The notes below the pieces were generated by a model. It was not told where the DNA came from and made no database searches. It saw only the letters and a program-made list of their open reading frames with translations. The position numbers and the translations under genes are program-made. Shown piece by piece: positions 1-7,206 of a stretch of DNA of 64,000 bases. This DNA comes from Lysinibacillus agricola (lineage in GTDB: Bacteria > Bacillota > Bacilli > Bacillales_A > Planococcaceae): assembly GCF_016638705.1 (NCBI RefSeq), contig NZ_CP067341.1:3165501-3229500 (forward strand). The letters run 5' to 3'. Within the stretch, counting starts at the first letter, position 1. Each line of letters opens with the position of its first letter.

Positions 1-28
1 TAATTATTAATTAGTAGTGACGGTTTTT

Positions 29-68
29 CCGTTAACGGGTTTTCCGTTTCTGGATTTACCGTTAACGG
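29..68. repeat. Paired palindrome in gene-free window start
   Basis: The first 461 bases hold no gene I can support. The 10-bp palindrome CCGTTAACGG occurs at 29-38 and again at 59-68, exactly 30 bp apart, within a pyrimidine-rich stretch. It may belong to a dispersed repeat cut by the window edge. The rest of 1-461 is AT-rich and unremarkable. I looked for a fluoride riboswitch ahead of the fluoride channel genes and did not find one. Confidence 0.4.
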
Positions 69-461
69 ATTTTCATTGAACGGTGTAATAGTGTTTGAAG
101 ACTAAAAAAGTTCTCATTTTGAAATACTAAGATCATAATACGCCTCCTTTCTTGTTATATACATATTAAAAGATGATATAGGGACAATAATTACGAAGTA
201 GTTTGGCAGGATTTATATAAATTTTATTTATCTTAATCGACGGTATACTAAAATAGTGTTTGAGAAGTCAAAAAACTATAGAACGAAAATATTTGAACCA
301 ACGCTGGTAAAACGGTATAAGATATAATGAAAAAAATCATGTCATTCTAAATTTGAGCTCTCTTTGATATATTTGAACCCGTATAACTATAGAAATATAT
401 CTAAAAGGGTTATCACATGATACACTTTTCACTATAGACATTTTAATAAGGAGTCTTTACG

Positions 462-824
462 TTGAAATCATTTTTAGCTGTTGGAATTGGCGGATTTTTT
501 GGTGCCATCTGTCGATATAGCCTTGGTCTAGCACTTTCAAATAATGGTGGTTTTCCATTTGCGACACTTTGCATAAACTTAATTGGTTGCTTTTGTTTAG
601 CGTGGCTATTTACTACGTTTACAAAGCGTACGCCTGTAGTTTTAGGAATTGGTACTGGCTTTTTTGGTGCCTTTACAACCTTTTCGACATTTTCTTTAGA
701 AACGTTATTACTTCTACAAGATAGTAAGTGGCTACAAGCCGTTCTTTATACTTTAGTGAGTGTTTTTGGCGGTTTAGTTTGTGCATGGCTAGGGTTTAGA
801 CTAGCAAAGGGGCGCATCGTATGA
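462..824 (+). CDS. crcB1: Fluoride channel subunit FluC/CrcB (first of pair)
   Basis: Small membrane protein of 120 aa with four hydrophobic segments, the usual FluC/CrcB length and topology. These channels export toxic fluoride as dual-topology dimers. Visible signatures are GGFFGAICRY near residues 10-19, the conserved Asn of the second segment near residue 39, and GFFGAFTTFSTFSLE near residues 66-80, which carries the sodium-site glycine/threonine and the phenylalanines lining the pore. The start is TTG at 462 with AAGGAG at 448-453. The stop overlaps the next channel gene by 4 bp (ATGA), so the two are translationally coupled. Bacilli often encode such pairs as oppositely oriented subunits of a heterodimer. 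Family call is firm; heterodimerisation is inferred. Confidence 0.93.
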   Translation: MKSFLAVGIGGFFGAICRYSLGLALSNNGGFPFATLCINLIGCFCLAWLFTTFTKRTPVVLGIGTGFFGAFTTFSTFSLETLLLLQDSKWLQAVLYTLVSVFGGLVCAWLGFRLAKGRIV

Positions 825-1150
825 TAGTTATTGGTATTGGTGGATTTTTGGGAGCACTAACGAGATTTTATCTAGGAAAATGGATTGCTCATACATATCT
901 TTGGGCAACTTTTTTTATTAATATATCGGGTTCTTTTGCACTTGGCTTTTTATTTGCTTTACAACCAAGTGATTGGCTTTGGCATTTTATAGGGATTGGT
1001 TTTTTAGGAGCCTATACGACATTTTCGACATTCGGTTTTGAATCCTTGCAGCTCTTGGAACAGACAAAATGGAAACAAGCTATTGTTTATATATGCACTA
1101 CAGTTTTATTCGGTTTACTTTTCGCGGCACTTGGCTTTTTACTTGTGTAA
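821..1150 (+). CDS. crcB2: Fluoride channel subunit FluC/CrcB (second of pair)
   Basis: Second FluC/CrcB subunit, 109 aa with four membrane segments. It repeats the family signatures: GGFLGALTRF near residues 7-16, the INISGS segment with its conserved Asn near residue 34, and GFLGAYTTFSTFGFES near residues 60-75. It starts inside the stop of the preceding paralogue, so expression must be co-regulated and probably stoichiometric. It most likely pairs with that paralogue in an antiparallel fluoride-export channel. The next gene begins 33 bp downstream on the same strand and may be read through. Confidence 0.93.
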   Translation: MIVIGIGGFLGALTRFYLGKWIAHTYLWATFFINISGSFALGFLFALQPSDWLWHFIGIGFLGAYTTFSTFGFESLQLLEQTKWKQAIVYICTTVLFGLLFAALGFLLV

Positions 1151-1182
1151 CAGCATTTATGAGAACTTATAGAGGTGATTTT

Positions 1183-1530
1183 TTGACACAACCATCAATC
1201 GAACAATTACAAGCACTCGAAGCTGAAATTGAACAAACATTATATACATTAATCGACCTAGAACTAGCGGAAAACTTTCCAGAAATGAATACCCGCTTTG
1301 CACAATTACTTGCAAAGGTACAGGCTGCTCAGTTAATTGATTATAAGCTTGACGTCCTCGTTGACCCTCAAGCATTTTCCACAGAAACATGTATTCTACT
1401 ACAAAGTTTAATAGAGGCAAAGGCTAGACCACATAAAAGGCAACGACTCCTAACGCATCGTATGATTTTAAAAATATGGCTACGTAAAAATAAACGGTTT
1501 ATGAATGAATTTTTACCACAAATGTTTTAG
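1183..1530 (+). CDS. Hypothetical helical protein, 115 aa
   Basis: I chose the TTG at 1183 because AGAGGTG lies at 1171-1177; an in-frame ATG at 1159 has no comparable ribosome binding site. The product begins MTQPSIEQLQALEAEIEQ. The first ~50 residues are acidic, leucine-rich and helical, while the tail (HKRQRLLTHRMILKIWLRKN) is strongly basic. No signal peptide or membrane segment is visible and I do not recognise a family. It follows the fluoride channel genes with a short gap and ends at a strong terminator, so it is probably the third gene of that unit. A link to fluoride is only positional. Confidence 0.7.
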   Translation: MTQPSIEQLQALEAEIEQTLYTLIDLELAENFPEMNTRFAQLLAKVQAAQLIDYKLDVLVDPQAFSTETCILLQSLIEAKARPHKRQRLLTHRMILKIWLRKNKRFMNEFLPQMF

Positions 1531-1566
1531 GCGCCCCTTCAATTCTCAAGGGCGCCTCCTTTTATA
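1530..1566. terminator. Bidirectional terminator, fluC unit / sirtuin gene
   Basis: Inverted repeat GGCGCCCCTT / AAGGGCGCC (1530-1556) followed by a T-rich run at 1557-1566. It lies between convergent genes and probably serves both. Confidence 0.8.
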
Positions 1567-2263
1567 TTTGCAATTGTTGTAACACTTCTTTGATTTTCCC
1601 TTCGATTGTTACATCAAATTGTGCTTCATGTTGTGCAATATCTAAATTAATATAAACGGTTTTTCCTTTTGTCATCATGGGGAGTTGATTAACCGGATAC
1701 ACTTCGAGGCTCGTACCGATAACAACGACAAGCTCTGCTGCTTTAATAGCCTCCATCGTCTTGTGCCAGCTTGCTTGTGGTAAACTTTCCCCAAAAAGCA
1801 CTACATTCGGACGTAGTTTACCACCACAATGTGCACAGCTCTCTTTGTGCAAGAAGCTTTCCATTGGAGCAGCTTGCTGACAGCGATGACAACGTACGGA
1901 GCGTATCGAGCCATGTAATTCCTCTACTCTTTGACTTCCTGCTAGCTGATGAAAACCATCGACATTTTGCGTGGCAACTAACGATACGATTCCTCGTTTT
2001 TCCCAATCAGCTAAAATTTGATGGCCCTCGTGTGGCGCTACTTTTTCCAAATTTTCTATGCGCATTTTATAAAACTCATGAAACAATGAATAATTTTGTG
2101 CCAATGCTTCCGTAGTAGCTACTGTTCGAGGATCAATATTATTCCACCAACCTGATGCCGATCGAAAATCTGGAATTCCACTTTCGGTTGACATACCAGC
2201 ACCTGTTAAAATCACCGTACTGCTTGAGGTTTGTAACCACTCACTTAAACGTTCAATTGTCAT
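1562..2263 (-). CDS. SIR2-family NAD-dependent protein deacetylase
   Basis: Sirtuin of 233 aa when started at the ATG at 2263 (MTIERLSEWL). Sirtuins remove acetyl or other acyl groups from protein lysines, consuming NAD. Seen are the NAD-binding GAGMSTESGIPDFRS near residues 20-35, TQNVDGFHQLAG, the catalytic His in ELHGS, and a zinc site CHRC...CAHC. An upstream ATG at 2278 would add five residues, but GGAAAAGGG just before 2263 favours the shorter form. The gene overlaps the stop of an upstream micro-protein gene, so the two are coupled. Length and motifs fit the cytosolic CobB/SrtN type. The acyl preference cannot be read from the sequence. Confidence 0.92.
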   Translation of the reverse strand: MTIERLSEWLQTSSSTVILTGAGMSTESGIPDFRSASGWWNNIDPRTVATTEALAQNYSLFHEFYKMRIENLEKVAPHEGHQILADWEKRGIVSLVATQNVDGFHQLAGSQRVEELHGSIRSVRCHRCQQAAPMESFLHKESCAHCGGKLRPNVVLFGESLPQASWHKTMEAIKAAELVVVIGTSLEVYPVNQLPMMTKGKTVYINLDIAQHEAQFDVTIEGKIKEVLQQLQI

Positions 2264-2411
2264 TTTTCCCTTTTCCATTCATGGCATTATCATATGGTGT
2301 GTAAGTCATAGTAGGTACTTTCTTTTTCACAAAAACGCGATATATTGCACGAACCAAAATGCTTGAAAAAATCAGACTTACAATAAGCGCCACGCTATTC
2401 CCAATATTCAT
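2253..2411 (-). CDS. DUF3951-like membrane micro-protein, 52 aa
   Basis: A 52-codon frame starting ATG at 2411, preceded by AGAAAGGATTGAGTGGA. It encodes MNIGNSVALIVSLIFSSI..., one N-terminal membrane segment (about residues 7-26), a basic stretch VKKKVPTM and then YTPYDNAMNGKGKN. The TM-KKK-YTPYD pattern is what I remember of the Bacillus DUF3951 family, whose function is unknown to me. Its last 11 bases overlap the sirtuin start at 2263, so ribosomes finishing it can reinitiate on the sirtuin. Promoter not identified; 2412-2700 upstream holds nothing else I can call. Confidence 0.72.
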   Translation of the reverse strand: MNIGNSVALIVSLIFSSILVRAIYRVFVKKKVPTMTYTPYDNAMNGKGKNDN

Positions 2412-2700
2412 TCCACTCAATCCTTTCTCTCCGTGTAGTTAGTGAATGGCTTTCCTATTGTTTGAGTGTATTTCCTATTAATGAAGGCTGCCAACTCTCT
2501 ACTATTTATATTGTCAGCCAACATTGGACATGCCCAAATTATTAACATAATTATCCCAATATACTCTACATACAAGTGTAAATGTTTTTTTAAATAAAAT
2601 TTTGCATTTATTTTGGAAGACCTATTTAGAAAACTACTTATTAATACTTAATACTTCGACAACAAATCAATATTTCCTGTAGTTCGGTGCAGCTATTTCT

Positions 2701-3418
2701 CCCCTACTTTCCGTCGACGCTAATTCTATCCGGCGCCTTGAGTGTTCTTTCCGTCGTTGCCTGAGTTCTTTCCGTCGCTCCGAGTCTTCTATTCGTCGTT
2801 GAGACCCTACTTTCTGTCGATGCTAATTCTATCCGGCGCCTCGAGTTTTTTTCCGTCGTTGCCTGGGTTCTTTCCGTCGCTCCATGTCTTCTATCCGTCG
2901 TTGAGACCCTACTTTCCGTCGACGCTAATTCTATCCGGCGCCTTGAGTTTTCTTTCCGTCGTTGCCTGAGTTCTTTCCGTCGCTCCATGTCTTTTATCCG
3001 TCGTTGAGACCCTACTTTCTGTCGATGCTAATTCTATCCGTCGCCTCGAGTTTTCTTTCCGTCGCTCCATGTCTTCTATCCGTCGTTGAGACCCTACTTT
3101 CCGTCGACGCTAATTCTATCCGGCGCCTCGAGTTTTCTTTCCGTCGTTGCCTGGGTTCTTTCCGTCGCTCCATGTCTTCTATCCGTCGTTGAGACCCTAC
3201 TTTTCGTCGACGCTAATTCTATCCGGCGCCTCGAGTTTTCTTTCCGTCGTTGCCTGGGTTCTTTCCGTCGCTCCATGTCTTCTATCCGTCGTTGAGACCC
3301 TACTTTCCGTCGACGCTAATTCTATCCGGCGCCTCGAGTTTTTTTCCGTCGTTGCCTGGGTTCTTTCCGTCGGTGCCTGAATTCTTTCCGTCGCTCCGAG
3401 ACTCCTATCCCGCGGTCA
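2701..3418. repeat. Tandem array of about 102-bp units
   Basis: Seven near-identical units. The landmark GAGACCCTACTTT recurs at about 2801, 2903, 3005, 3088, 3191 and 3294, with one further unit at the left edge starting at 2701. Spacings are 102, 102, 83, 103 and 103 bp; the 83-bp unit has lost one sub-block. Each unit is itself made of shorter pieces sharing TTTCCGTCG, so the array has nested periodicity. It is GC-richer than its surroundings. Frames open through it on both strands (Arg/Glu/Thr-rich on minus) because the repeat lacks stops; they have no ribosome binding sites and I do not call them genes. Confidence 0.9.
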
Positions 3419-3420
3419 TA

Positions 3421-3587
3421 AAAAAACAGCTGAAATGCTGAGGGCACTGAAAAACTAAAGAAATTCATTTTTTTATATTATAAATCTGTCTTTTGTTGGA
3501 TTTAGAAACTCAAAAAAGTCGATTTGCATCACATTTTTTGTGGCAAATCGACTTTTTCAGTGCCCTCGAAATGCTTCAGCTGTTTTT
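3421..3587. repeat. Nested inverted-repeat element (MITE-like)
   Basis: Outer arms at 3421-3454 and 3553-3587 are imperfect inverted copies built on CAGCTGAAATGCTGAGGGC / GCCCTCGAAATGCTTCAGC. Inside is a perfect 15-bp stem, AAAAAGTCGATTTGC (3513-3527) with GCAAATCGACTTTTT (3543-3557), which could act as a terminator. Total length about 167 bp with no coding capacity. This is the shape of a miniature inverted-repeat element or the stump of an insertion sequence. It sits immediately 3' of the DUF2812 gene on the minus strand. Confidence 0.6.
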
Positions 3588-3588
3588 C

Positions 3589-4134
3589 TCATATATGCTT
3601 TGATTTTAATCGTAGGTTTTTCCACATATGATAGTAAACACCACCAGAAGTCATTATCGCTGGAACAGTAAAAATAAAGGAACCTGTAAATCCTTGCTCT
3701 GCAATGTGTTGAATTGTCCCAGAGGTAAATGTCATAAATACCCATAATACCATAGTTATTGCAAGTGCAATTGATGCTACTAGATTTACAGGCTTTGCAA
3801 GACGAGCTAATTTATCAATAGAGGACTCAGCATCACTATAAATAGGTGTCGTTTCTGGAGCTGCCTTAAAAATATGCATATGAGCGCTTGAGCATACATG
3901 TGTCCAGCCACCGTAAGCAAATAGTTCAAAATACTCCTCTTCGTCAGCCTTCTGTAATTTACGATAATCAATACTAAAAATGACTTCTTCTGGTTCACCC
4001 TTTTCTAGCCCATAGCCTGCACATTGAAATCTTTTTAAATGCCAGCCCTCCGCAGCTTTTTTGCTTAATTCTTTCATATCGAGTGCCTCAGAAAAAGCTA
4101 AACCCATTGATGGCATATATCTCTTATTTCGCAC
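3589..4134 (-). CDS. DUF2812 membrane protein partnered with PadR
   Basis: A 181-aa protein. The soluble N-terminal ~110 residues carry the pattern I associate with DUF2812 (AAEGWHLKRF...YGLEKGEPEEVIFSIDY), followed by two C-terminal membrane segments around residues 118-136 and 147-168. The start is GTG at 4134, sharing one base with the PadR stop (TAGTG), so it is tightly coupled to the regulator. DUF2812 genes commonly travel with PadR regulators and are thought to act in envelope signalling or stress, but the mechanism is not established. The double operator upstream of padR should control both genes. Confidence 0.85.
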   Translation of the reverse strand: MRNKRYMPSMGLAFSEALDMKELSKKAAEGWHLKRFQCAGYGLEKGEPEEVIFSIDYRKLQKADEEEYFELFAYGGWTHVCSSAHMHIFKAAPETTPIYSDAESSIDKLARLAKPVNLVASIALAITMVLWVFMTFTSGTIQHIAEQGFTGSFIFTVPAIMTSGGVYYHMWKNLRLKSKHI

Positions 4135-4451
4135 TATTTTTGCCCCCTTTGTAATCCCTGCTCTGCTAAATGAATCATGGTCTTTCTTCTTTCAATATCT
4201 TCGAGCAATATTTCTCGACCTTTATCCGTTAAGACATAGACCTTTCTGCGAGAATCCGAATCATCATGTAGCTGAATAAGTTGTTCAGCTAATAATTTTT
4301 TAATAATTGTATAAAGGGATGCTGGACCAACTACGAAAGTACCCTTTGTTGTCTCCTCTATTAAACTCATGACCGCATAGCCGTGTCGAGGCTCTGTTAA
4401 GGCAGCCATAATATAAAAAACAGAATCTGTTAGCTGCTCTAATGATTTCAT
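4134..4451 (-). CDS. PadR-family transcriptional regulator
   Basis: 105 aa, the short PadR form: a winged helix (FYIMAALTEPRHGYAVMSLIEE, then the KGTFVVGPASLYTIIKKLLAEQLI recognition part) and a single C-terminal dimerisation helix. PadR proteins are usually repressors of their own operons. The gene starts ATG at 4451 behind GGAGGTG. A perfect pair of dyads directly upstream is the likely autoregulatory operator. First gene of a two-gene operon with the DUF2812 protein. Confidence 0.93.
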   Translation of the reverse strand: MKSLEQLTDSVFYIMAALTEPRHGYAVMSLIEETTKGTFVVGPASLYTIIKKLLAEQLIQLHDDSDSRRKVYVLTDKGREILLEDIERRKTMIHLAEQGLQRGQK

Positions 4452-4465
4452 TGTCTACACCTCCA

Positions 4466-4516
4466 ATATATCACAAAATGATATATCGTTAAATAATATA
4501 TCATTTTGTGATATAT
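4466..4516. promoter_or_regulatory. Double PadR operator
   Basis: Two perfect 21-bp inverted arms, 4466-4486 and 4496-4516, separated by 9 bp. Each arm is itself a dyad: ATATATCA-CAAAA-TGATATAT and its complement. This gives two operator dyads just upstream of the padR ribosome binding site, suited to cooperative binding of two dimers. The match to PadR is by position and symmetry. Confidence 0.8.
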
Positions 4517-4540
4517 AGAGCAACCCTGACCCAAACTATA

Positions 4541-4573
4541 AAAATCCCCACCAAGCCGTTTCTTGGAGGGGAT
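4541..4573 (-). terminator. Terminator of the propeller-protein gene
   Basis: Stem ATCCCCACCAAG / CTTGGAGGGGAT with a T-run on the minus strand (AAAA at 4541-4544 on plus), 14 bp past the stop at 4587. Confidence 0.8.
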
Positions 4574-4586
4574 CATACCATGCTTA

Positions 4587-5699
4587 TTAATTTTCTCGAA
4601 CTGGACGATTCCAACGTAGCTGATATCTGAACATTTCTTTTTTCGTGTCCTTATCTAACAACAGAAACTCATCTCCTGCTTGAATCGCATAATAGTTCTC
4701 TAATGTACGAACACCCGGATTTTTTTGCTCAGTATTTACAACACCTATATTTTCTTCCCAAATAGTACGATGGTCTTTCATATCATAAAGTAATACGATA
4801 CGGTCAGCACTTTCTCGCTTCGTTTGTCGATAAGATACAAGAGCTGTTTGTTGTTGCAGATCCACATCTACTACCACTGGCTCTAGATTCTTGTATGCTT
4901 GAATAGCAGGTTCAGCTAATACATTGCTACTAAATTCTCGAACCTCATCATAATCCTCCAACGGTTGATTATGCGATGCAAAATAACCTGGAATATCGGA
5001 TTCTATGAAAAATTTTGTGGAAAGATATTTTTCCGCTTTGTTATCTTCGCTTAAATTTTTGCCATCAAAGCGATAAAATTTCCCATCGATACCCTCAAAA
5101 TAAAGATTATTTTGCAACAAGATTATGTTGTGGGAACCACTATCTAAAACATCTATTAACTGGCTGTGTTTTTTCGCAAATTCTTTTTCAGAGAGCTTTT
5201 CTTTTCCAGTTTGAATATCCAAGAGTGAAAGTTTTCCGTATTCATCATCACTACGATGAACAAGAAGTCCCCCCATAAAATTGCCAATGAGTGTCTCTTT
5301 ACTTGAAGAAGATTTCGTCCACTGTTTTTCACCTGTTTGCAAATTAATTGCTACAATTTGATGATGTGAAATAATTTGCGTAATCCCATAAGTTGTACCG
5401 TTATTTTCAGATCCTCCAACCATTTGGACAGCAATTTTCTGTGAATCATCAGTATAAATAGGAGATTCGGAATTGATTGGGAAGCCTCGACCAGCTAAGC
5501 CAAAAGCAATCATCAAAATATTACCCATAAAAGCATAAAGGATAAAAATTATGACAAAAGCACCTTTATGTCGGCGTTTAAACAAAACATACAATAACAA
5601 TAAAAATCCAACGCCAAGGACAATACCTAGAAAGATATCGTGGAAAAACCAACCATTAAAGCGCCACGAATCAATATATCGTTGAAAAAAATTGTCCAA
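4587..5699 (-). CDS. Membrane-anchored PQQ/WD-like propeller protein
   Basis: 370 aa. Two N-terminal membrane segments (about residues 18-42 and 47-70) are followed by a ~290-residue extracytoplasmic domain with spaced blade-like motifs such as VAINLQTGEKQWTKSS, LSLLDIQTGKEKL and IVLLYDMKDHRTIWEENIG, typical of beta-propellers. It resembles proteins annotated as the PA2928 family, though I hold that name loosely. No catalytic residues are evident; a binding or sensing role is an inference. A GAGGAGGAG ribosome binding site precedes the ATG at 5699. Monocistronic with its own terminator. Confidence 0.75.
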   Translation of the reverse strand: MDNFFQRYIDSWRFNGWFFHDIFLGIVLGVGFLLLLYVLFKRRHKGAFVIIFILYAFMGNILMIAFGLAGRGFPINSESPIYTDDSQKIAVQMVGGSENNGTTYGITQIISHHQIVAINLQTGEKQWTKSSSSKETLIGNFMGGLLVHRSDDEYGKLSLLDIQTGKEKLSEKEFAKKHSQLIDVLDSGSHNIILLQNNLYFEGIDGKFYRFDGKNLSEDNKAEKYLSTKFFIESDIPGYFASHNQPLEDYDEVREFSSNVLAEPAIQAYKNLEPVVVDVDLQQQTALVSYRQTKRESADRIVLLYDMKDHRTIWEENIGVVNTEQKNPGVRTLENYYAIQAGDEFLLLDKDTKKEMFRYQLRWNRPVREN

Positions 5700-5734
5700 T
5701 TCTCCTCCTCCTCATCAGATCAATTTCGCCTTGG

Positions 5735-5912
5735 CGTAATTGCGTTCGATTTTTGAATTGTGCCCGCACAATTCATTCCTTTAAAAAATCCGTAACATCC
5801 GCCAGAGGCTTTATCTTCATTCAGTAGATGTTTGGACACCCTGACAAGAAACCACATCCTCATTCATCTCACCACTTTAAGAGGTAGAAGTCTTCTACTG
5901 AATGAAGATATA
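5735..5912. repeat. Dispersed structured repeat, relative of the 17.6 kb element
   Basis: Contains a hairpin GAATTGTG-CCCG-CACAATTC at 5755-5774 and a perfect 17-bp inverted pair at 5812-5828 and 5894-5910 (TATCTTCATTCAGTAGA and complement). The stretch from about 5791 to 5855 aligns with 17704-17762: both read CCGT-ACAT-CGCC-GAG-CTTTA...TTCAGTAG-TGTTT-GACACC. It is therefore a diverged member of the same family, with its 3' stem altered. It fills the gap between two divergently ended genes; no coding potential. Confidence 0.6.
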
Positions 5913-5925
5913 CTGGTTTTCAAAT

Positions 5926-6762
5926 TTAACTAAAATCAGAATAAAGGACATAACGACCACATTGTAAGCATTGAAATAAATACCCTTGATGATGCCCATT
6001 ATTCATCAGTGATTCTGACAACTCCTCAGTAGAAAAACCAGTATAATTTTCAAATTGTTCTGTAATGTCCAACTCCACTAACTCACTCCAGCCAACATAG
6101 CCAATAAATGCACAATAGTCTGAGCAATGAGCCATCCAATTATTACCTTGCCAACTAACATAACCAGGCGTTCTACACATAATTTCCTCAGTGAAATTGG
6201 CATTTACAACCGTCTCATCATTTATTAAATCCTGCTGGAAAGAACCGTCGTATTTTTTAGCAGCTGCACCACTATGTATACATGTAGGACAGAGGTATTC
6301 AGCCTCTTCAATAGCGTAAATACCTCCAGTATAATAAACATCTACTTCCTGTTCACAGCAATCACAAGTAACAACTTCTTCAGTTTCAAAGATTTTGGAT
6401 TGTACTGGGTCTGGCAAATATTTAAATTTAGGTATTACCGTTTTAATTGTTTTATCCTCTCTAATTTTACAAGGATACAAAGGCTTCACACAATTTGGAT
6501 TATCTATGTAATATTTTATTGATCCAAATTTTTTCTGATCTTTCTTGTTCCCTAAATCCATAACTGAAGTGAAAATTTTATATGCCTCTGAATACATTCT
6601 AAGCATACAGTAGATGTCTACAAGTATCCTTAAATTCCCCTCAGTTTGCTCATGAAGTTTCACTTTTTCCTTGAACTCATGCATGTGATTAATACTAGCC
6701 GGATTAGAAGGATTAAAATTTTTCCTTTGTTCATGCCATTCTTCTAAAATAGATGTAGTCAT
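5926..6762 (-). CDS. CbrC family (UPF0167) protein with N-terminal extension
   Basis: 278 aa. Residues from about 107 onward match the CbrC/UPF0167 pattern: IPKFKYLPDPVQSKIFE, CDCC, VYYTGGIYAIEEAEYLCPTC, AAAKKYDGSFQQD, RTPGYVSWQGNNW, HCSDYCAFIGYVG and a final CLQCGRYVLYSDFS. The paired CxxC motifs suggest zinc binding. In E. coli cbrC is a CreBC-regulated gene linked to colicin E2 tolerance; the biochemical role is unknown. The first ~100 residues are an extra helical region absent from the E. coli protein, ending in a CVKPLYPCK stretch. ATG at 6762 with an AGGAG-like site. Stands alone on the minus strand. Confidence 0.85.
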   Translation of the reverse strand: MTTSILEEWHEQRKNFNPSNPASINHMHEFKEKVKLHEQTEGNLRILVDIYCMLRMYSEAYKIFTSVMDLGNKKDQKKFGSIKYYIDNPNCVKPLYPCKIREDKTIKTVIPKFKYLPDPVQSKIFETEEVVTCDCCEQEVDVYYTGGIYAIEEAEYLCPTCIHSGAAAKKYDGSFQQDLINDETVVNANFTEEIMCRTPGYVSWQGNNWMAHCSDYCAFIGYVGWSELVELDITEQFENYTGFSTEELSESLMNNGHHQGYLFQCLQCGRYVLYSDFS

Positions 6763-6803
6763 ATATTAACTCCTTCTATCATTGAAATAATAGTTTTCTC
6801 GAT

Positions 6804-7115
6804 TTAATTCTTTGTAAAAGAATAATCTTTCATAACTTTACAAATTTCCACATTATATTGCATATACCATTTTTCTTTGCCAAATTGCTGTGCAACTAGA
6901 TGTTTTGAATTTTCCTTCCATGCCTGAATAGCCTCTAGCGATTCCCAATAGGATACCGTAATCCCCTTCCCTTCGGCATTTCTAGCACTTTCTACACGTA
7001 GAAAACCAGGCTGCTTTTGTGCTAATTCATCCATTAGTTCTGCCATTTTGGCATAGCCTTCTCCATCCTCTTCTGTTCTTTCTGATGTAAAAATTACGGC
7101 ATAATATGTTTCCAT
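6804..7115 (-). CDS. Antibiotic biosynthesis monooxygenase-like (ABM) protein
   Basis: 103 aa with the ABM ferredoxin-like fold pattern: YYAVIFTSERTEEDGEGYAKM, QPGFLRVESARN, ITVSYWESLEAIQAWKEN. Such small dimeric proteins act as cofactor-free monooxygenases, heme-degrading enzymes or stress proteins; closest in feel to YqjZ. The full heme-degrading residue set is not evident. ATG at 7115 behind GAGGAGGGAG. Divergent from an ArsR-type regulator 91 bp away, which probably controls it. Confidence 0.82.
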   Translation of the reverse strand: METYYAVIFTSERTEEDGEGYAKMAELMDELAQKQPGFLRVESARNAEGKGITVSYWESLEAIQAWKENSKHLVAQQFGKEKWYMQYNVEICKVMKDYSFTKN

Positions 7116-7206
7116 AGCTATTTACTCCCTCCTCATTATGTATTATTGTAAACGATAAATACTTATACGGAAATCGAAATATGGAATGCAGAAAGGATTG
7201 TGACAA

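Noticed and set aside
200..461. Fluoride (crcB) riboswitch ahead of the channel genes
   Set aside because: I could not find the conserved GG-GAUGG...CCGC...UGAUG-type blocks in order.
1069..1182. Longer N-terminus for the 115-aa protein starting at 1069
   Set aside because: It would overlap the second channel gene and lacks a ribosome binding site; TTG 1183 has AGAGGTG.
2704..3441. Arg/Glu/Thr-rich and Phe/Pro/Ser-rich reading frames in the 102-bp array
   Set aside because: They arise because the repeat lacks stops on both strands; no ribosome binding sites, and residues follow the DNA period.
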